Position numbers and translations under genes: made by a program. From the NCBI RefSeq assembly GCF_032583975.1, contig NZ_JAWHTF010000002.1: a stretch of DNA of 64,000 nt, one strand, 5' to 3'. Below, piece by piece: positions 60,010 to 64,000 of this stretch (position 1 is its first letter; each line of letters begins with the position of its first letter). The notes beneath the pieces were generated by a model. That model ran no database searches and was not told where the DNA came from. It saw nothing but the letters and a program-made list of their open reading frames with translations. The stretch comes from Gilvirhabdus luticola (GTDB lineage Bacteria > Bacteroidota > Bacteroidia > Flavobacteriales > Flavobacteriaceae).

Positions 60010-60933
60010 ATGAAACTTAAATTTTTAATATTTTCTTTGTTGTTTCATGTGATTGTTTTTAGCCAAGAAAAACAGTTTGTTTCAACTGATATTTCAATTA
60101 ACAAATTTATAGAAGGCACATTACTTATACCTAATGACAATCCAAAACCTGACCTAGCTATTATTATTGGAGATTCTGGCCCAACAGACAGAAATGGCAA
60201 TCAGAATTTTCTTAAGAACTATTCATTAAAAAAATTAGCAGAAGCTTTAAGTAAAAATGGCATTGCTACATTTAGATATGATAAACGAATTGTTAAACAA
60301 ATAAGAAATAATTATTTAGACAAAAATATTGTTTTCGATGATTTTGTTACTGATGCAATATCTGTTATAGATTATTTTAAAACTTCTAATACTTATAATA
60401 AAATCTTTGTCATTGGTCATGGACAAGGTAGTTTGGTTGGTATGTTAGCAAGTAGAGAATATATCGATGGTTTTATTTCTATTGCTGGAGCTGGTCAATC
60501 TATAGATAATGTTATAATTGAACAGATAGAAAAAACGGCTCCAATGTTTACAGAAGATGCCAAAAAGGTTTTCATGGTATTAAAAAATGGCCAAACTACA
60601 AGTAATTATCCTGAAGCATTAAGTTCAATTTTCAAAGAAGATATTCAAACATTTATGTCTAATTGGATGAGGTACAATCCCCAAGAAGAAATAAAAAAAT
60701 TAAGTATTCCTGTTCTAATTATTAATGGCACAAAAGATTTACAAGTATCTGTTGAAGAAGCAACTCTATTAGAAAGTGCTGCCAATCAGGCTAACTTAAA
60801 AATTATAGATAATATGAACCATATCATGTTTATTATTGATGGTGATGATTTAGAAAATTCTAAATCTTATAACGAATCCTTCCGATCTGTTTCTCGAGAG
60901 CTTATTGAAACAGTGGTGACTTTTTTAAACTAG
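60010..60933 (+). CDS. Exported alpha/beta-hydrolase (dienelactone hydrolase/peptidase-like)
   Basis: A 307-residue protein with a signal peptide (about 1-19). The fold is shown by AIIIGDSGPTDRNGN, the nucleophile elbow VIGHGQGSLVGML, LIINGTKDLQVSVEE with the acid, and a histidine in MNHIMFII near the end. It starts at ATG 60010; the in-frame TTG at 59995 adds five residues. It lies behind a long gap with phased repeats, so its expression may be regulated. The substrate is not known. Confidence 0.83.
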   Translation: MKLKFLIFSLLFHVIVFSQEKQFVSTDISINKFIEGTLLIPNDNPKPDLAIIIGDSGPTDRNGNQNFLKNYSLKKLAEALSKNGIATFRYDKRIVKQIRNNYLDKNIVFDDFVTDAISVIDYFKTSNTYNKIFVIGHGQGSLVGMLASREYIDGFISIAGAGQSIDNVIIEQIEKTAPMFTEDAKKVFMVLKNGQTTSNYPEALSSIFKEDIQTFMSNWMRYNPQEEIKKLSIPVLIINGTKDLQVSVEEATLLESAANQANLKIIDNMNHIMFIIDGDDLENSKSYNESFRSVSRELIETVVTFLN

Positions 60934-61142
60934 TTTACCACCTTTTATAATCAAATTTTAACTTCATTAAAACATTAAGCACTTCCTTTTGAACAATTTC
61001 AAGCTTGCTTTTCATCGCAAAAAATAAACCTTTAATCCTAGCTATATCTCAATCAACGGATAAAACTAAACCATTGACGAAAAAATTACGAATCTCTCAT
61101 AATCACTATTAGATTTACATTCAGAAACCCAAATCTATTACA

Positions 61143-61877
61143 ATGAATAAGCGAATCCTACTTTTAGCTTTTTCCCTCTTTAGTTTTTTATATATAAATG
61201 CACAAGAATATGCCTTTGGTGTTAGAGGCGGAATCAATACCTATAGCATTGGAGATATTGTTACTGTTGGATCTAATGGTCCAGATGGTCCTGTCGCTGG
61301 TTTAGTATTTGAGCCAACAAAAGATATTGGTTATCAGTTTGGAGGTTATTTTTATGCAAAGTTTGGTAAATTCTATATTCGCCCAGAACTAAATTATACA
61401 TCCTCAAAAAATCATTATGACTTTCCTAACAAAAAATCAAACTGGACAACATCAAAAATTGATCTTCCAATTTTGTTTGCTTATGACATTTTTGAACCTG
61501 TATCTGTATACGCAGGACCTGGGATTAGTTTTTATGGAGATACTGAAATAGAAGGTGTTCATGAAACAAGTTTTACAACAGGATCTTTAGGACCAGATCT
61601 AGACAAAACAAGTTTTAGTGTTAATATCGGCATTATGCTCCGTTATAAAAGGCTAGGCTTTGATTTGAGATACGAAATGGGTCTTAAGGAAACTGCAGAA
61701 GAACGTGAAGACTTTAATAGGTCTGGTTGGGGAGTCAATCTAGCAGATCTTAAGCCATACAAACCTAAAGTTTTAAGTTTAAGTATTTTCTATGATATTT
61801 TTAGAACTGACTCTCAAAGTATAGGAGGAATATTTTCAGGACTCTTTGAAGGAGACAAATGCAAATGCCCATATTAA
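61143..61877 (+). CDS. PorT-like outer-membrane beta-barrel protein
   Basis: A 244-residue protein with a signal peptide (about 1-20) followed by an eight-strand barrel of the PorT/outer-membrane-beta-barrel type: YAFGVRGGINTYSIGD, YQFGGYFYAKF, FYIRPELNYTSS and SVNIGIMLRYKRLGFDLRYEMG. The C-terminus contains GDKCKC. Related proteins help the type IX secretion system or act as porins; the exact role is open. It ends with a terminator. Confidence 0.83.
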   Translation: MNKRILLLAFSLFSFLYINAQEYAFGVRGGINTYSIGDIVTVGSNGPDGPVAGLVFEPTKDIGYQFGGYFYAKFGKFYIRPELNYTSSKNHYDFPNKKSNWTTSKIDLPILFAYDIFEPVSVYAGPGISFYGDTEIEGVHETSFTTGSLGPDLDKTSFSVNIGIMLRYKRLGFDLRYEMGLKETAEEREDFNRSGWGVNLADLKPYKPKVLSLSIFYDIFRTDSQSIGGIFSGLFEGDKCKCPY

Positions 61878-61920
61878 AAAATGCTGTTTTAAATACCCAA
61901 TTTAAATAACATTTAATAAA

Positions 61921-61950
61921 AAAAGCATCCTAAATTAGGATGCTTTTTTT
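61921..61950 (+). terminator. Terminator after the PorT-like gene
   Basis: Stem AAAAGCATCC (61921-61930) / GGATGCTTTT (61938-61947), loop TAAATTA, and a T run. Confidence 0.85.
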
Positions 61951-62084
61951 CAACTAACCAACCAAAAAATATGAAATTACTACCATTTAAATAAAGTAAC
62001 CACACTTTAATAAATTCTATTTGTAGTAACTGCTTTATTTAATTCAATCTTCGTGCCAAACTTTAAAAGAATTATATTACTAGC

Positions 62085-62092
62085 TAATTTTG
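62085..62092 (+). promoter_or_regulatory. Candidate promoter -7 box for the DUF819 gene
   Basis: TAATTTTG matches TAnnTTTG exactly, 27 bases before the ATG at 62120, in the gap behind the terminator. A -33 TTG is not evident. Confidence 0.4.
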
Positions 62093-62119
62093 TATTTTGC
62101 AAATATTAAAAATTTATTT

Positions 62120-63430
62120 ATGGATAACCAACCTCTTTTTACTGACGACACTATTGTATTTGGATTATTAATGTTAGCATTAGGATTAGTATTTTATACT
62201 GAATCCTTAAAAGGAGGCTTTTGGGAAAAGTTCTATAAAATTATTCCAGGACTTTTTATGGCCTATATGGTTCCAGCCTTATTGACTACAGTTGGCCTTA
62301 TTGCGCCCGAATGGTCTACAACTAATGATGTTGGTGAAGAAATTAAGCACAGTACAAACTTATATTATGTATCAAGCCGATATTTGTTGCCTGCAGCTTT
62401 AGTACTGATGACATTGAGTATCGATTTAAAAGCAGTTTTCAATCTAGGTTGGAAAGCTTTAGTTATGTTTTTTACTGGAACAATAGGTATTGTATTAGGA
62501 GGTCCAATAGCTATTCTTTTAGTCTCAATTTTTTCTCCTGAAACAGTTGGAGGTGCTGGACCAGATGCAGTTTGGAGAGGTTTGTCTACTCTTGCTGGAA
62601 GTTGGATTGGTGGAGGTGCTAATCAAACTGCAATGCTTGAAATATATGGGTACAATCAATCTGAATATGGAAAAATGGTATTTGTAGACATTTTCGTTGC
62701 CAACGTCTGGATGGCTGTTCTACTTATAGGAATATCAAAATCTAAACGAATTGATAAATGGTTAAATGCCGATACTTCTGCAATTGAAGCATTAAAAGAA
62801 AAGGTTACCAGCTTTGCCCAAAGCGTTAAACGTAACCCATCACTTACAGATTTAATGATTATCGCCGCTATAGGTTTTGGCGCCGTAAGTTTTGCACATT
62901 TATGTGCCAATTTTATAGCACCATTCTTTGATGGTATTGTTGCGAATATTGAATCTATAACAACAAGGAATATTTTTACTTTTTTAGGCTCTGAATTTTT
63001 CTGGATGATAAGTATTTCTACTATCATAGCTATTATATTGTCATTCACAAAAATCAAAAATTATGAAGGTGCTGGTGCTAGTAAATTTGGAAGTGTTTTT
63101 ATTTATATACTAGTTGCATCTATTGGTATGAAGATAGATTTAATGTCTATTTTTGACAATCCTGGTCTAATAGCGGTTGGAATCGTGTGGATGGCTATTC
63201 ATGCCGGACTTTTAATTCTTATTGGAAAACTTATTAAAGCACCATATTTCTTTTTAGCTATAGGTAGTCAAGCAAATGTTGGTGGTGCAGCTTCAGCTCC
63301 TGTAGTTGCTACGGCCTTTCACCCATCTTTAGCAACAGTTGGTGTTCTGCTTGCCGTATTGGGTTATGCTATTGGCACCGTCGCTGCTATTGGTTGTACC
63401 ATTTTAATGCAATTAGCCGCTACTAGTTAG
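62120..63430 (+). CDS. DUF819-family membrane protein
   Basis: A 436-residue membrane protein with about 11-12 helices, of the DUF819 family (YjcL-like, transporter-like). Recognisable parts are VFGLLMLALGLVFYTE, WIGGGANQTAMLEIYG, GSQANVGGAASAPVVATAFHP and a closing GYAIGTVAAIGCTILM. The two half-repeats, each with a glycine-rich re-entrant loop, suggest a transporter, but the substrate is unknown. I use ATG 62120 rather than the upstream in-frame TTG at 62090. Confidence 0.85.
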   Translation: MDNQPLFTDDTIVFGLLMLALGLVFYTESLKGGFWEKFYKIIPGLFMAYMVPALLTTVGLIAPEWSTTNDVGEEIKHSTNLYYVSSRYLLPAALVLMTLSIDLKAVFNLGWKALVMFFTGTIGIVLGGPIAILLVSIFSPETVGGAGPDAVWRGLSTLAGSWIGGGANQTAMLEIYGYNQSEYGKMVFVDIFVANVWMAVLLIGISKSKRIDKWLNADTSAIEALKEKVTSFAQSVKRNPSLTDLMIIAAIGFGAVSFAHLCANFIAPFFDGIVANIESITTRNIFTFLGSEFFWMISISTIIAIILSFTKIKNYEGAGASKFGSVFIYILVASIGMKIDLMSIFDNPGLIAVGIVWMAIHAGLLILIGKLIKAPYFFLAIGSQANVGGAASAPVVATAFHPSLATVGVLLAVLGYAIGTVAAIGCTILMQLAATS

Positions 63431-63481
63431 TTTTTAAAGAATAATTATAAGATATTTGCGGTCTTAAATTCAGAATTGTAA

Positions 63482-64000
63482 ATGAAAAATATTGTAGCTC
63501 TTTTAATTTTGATATCCATTTTCTCTTGTCAAAAGGAGGAACAGCGTGATTTAACAGTAAAAGTAAATATTGAAGGTTTAAAGAAAGGAATTATATATCT
63601 TAAAAAGGCTCAGGACACTGCTTTAATAGTCGTGGACTCAATATATATTGATCATGGTAATTCAATTTTTGAACTGCATAGTGATTTAAATTCTCCGGAA
63701 ATCTTTTATTTAACTTTAGATAAAAAAGTTAACGAGCAGTTTAAGATTCCTTTTTTCGCTAATCGTGGCATTACTGAAATTAGTACCTCTTTAAAGAATT
63801 TTGAGATTGATGCAAATATTAATGGTTCAGAACAACAAAAGACTCTTGAAGAATACAAAAAAATGATTAGTAGATTTAATGAAAGAAATCTAGAACTCAT
63901 TAAAGAAAACTTTGAAGCACAAAGAGATCAAGATTCGGCAAAACTCAATGCCAATGAGACCGAATATAACAATCTACTTAAAAGAAAATATTTATATACG
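63482..64000 (+). CDS. DUF4369-domain lipoprotein, N-terminal part (cut by window edge)
   Basis: The visible 173 residues start MKNIVALLILISIFSCQK, with a lipobox that puts the lipid on C16, followed by TVKVNIEGLKKGIIYLKKAQD, typical of the DUF4369 domain found at the start of Bacteroidota thiol-disulfide proteins. The rest is charged and helical (about 115-170), and the thioredoxin domain that would follow lies outside the window. Family assignment is good; the enzyme part is not seen. Confidence 0.82.
   Translation, partial: MKNIVALLILISIFSCQKEEQRDLTVKVNIEGLKKGIIYLKKAQDTALIVVDSIYIDHGNSIFELHSDLNSPEIFYLTLDKKVNEQFKIPFFANRGITEISTSLKNFEIDANINGSEQQKTLEEYKKMISRFNERNLELIKENFEAQRDQDSAKLNANETEYNNLLKRKYLYT

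Noticed and set aside
1..64000. CRISPR arrays, prophage, IS elements, rRNA and tRNA genes
   Set aside because: I looked for direct-repeat spacing, transposase motifs, integrases and cloverleaf patterns in the gaps and saw none.

Overview
The window is a 64 kb piece of chromosome from a member of the Bacteroidota, most likely a marine Flavobacteriaceae close to Winogradskyella, Psychroserpens, Olleya or Lacinutrix. The evidence is low GC, -7 promoter boxes of the Bacteroidota type (TAnnTTTG), the small ribosomal gene DUF4295 next to rpmG and rpmB, a bacillithiol gene (bshC), and many family-specific lipoproteins and outer-membrane beta-barrels. I found no prophage, insertion sequence, CRISPR array, rRNA or tRNA. 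Genus-level placement is inference.

Layout. 1-3447: sugar-lipid and envelope glycosylation (partial epimerase, GT2, tandem LAB_N membrane protein, ArnT-like GT39). 3434-5620: PAP2 phosphatase, small acidic protein, MATE exporter. 5633-5960: structured gene-free stretch with a terminator-like hairpin. 5961-9588: PD40 protein, then FAD monooxygenase, EthD-like protein and nitronate monooxygenase. 9591-21855: mostly minus-strand housekeeping genes (two YwqK/MORN proteins, mnmA, yidC, pyrG, DUF922-like, LysM/PBP lipoprotein-like protein, guaA, bshC). 21998-24142: esterase lipoprotein and a carboxypeptidase-regulatory-domain protein. 24314-30949: rimO, amidase, SRPBCC, ftsY, DUF4295, rpmG, rpmB, cinA. 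31045-33813: formamidase-like, HPt, FAH-family, DnaQ-like exonuclease. 34054-35753: arsenic pair (arsC-like plus acr3). 35805-40818: 2-oxoacid dehydrogenase E2, GT2, recR, sodium symporter, CoA-binding protein. 40929-48356: outer-membrane receptor, fabH-like, aldehyde dehydrogenase, htpG. 48659-53007: SGNH hydrolase and a sulfur cluster. 53244-55705: hydrolase, MOSC, cupin, methyltransferase. 55712-58275: ECF sigma factor, putative anti-sigma partner, DUF6249-like protein, and a protein lacking a normal start codon. 58328-64000: VanX-like dipeptidase, AlkB-like oxygenase, hydrolase, PorT-like barrel, DUF819 protein, partial DUF4369 lipoprotein.

The most interesting unit is 49545-53007: a FadL-type outer-membrane channel, an SQR-like flavoprotein that keeps two conserved cysteines, a TusE/DsrC protein with only the C-terminal cysteine, and a DsrE-like protein, closed by a terminator and preceded by a perfect TGTAAC-N4-GTTACA palindrome. 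It looks like a compact sulfide or persulfide-handling pathway without dsrAB, in a genome that also encodes bacillithiol synthesis. Other points of note are a sigma-54-like -24/-12 promoter before htpG, helically phased ATCGATG repeats before a hydrolase gene, a dispersed palindromic repeat in two full copies and one degenerate copy, -7 boxes placed so close to start codons that guaA, mnmA and the MATE gene may have leaderless mRNAs, and a YwqK-TonB C-terminal fusion.
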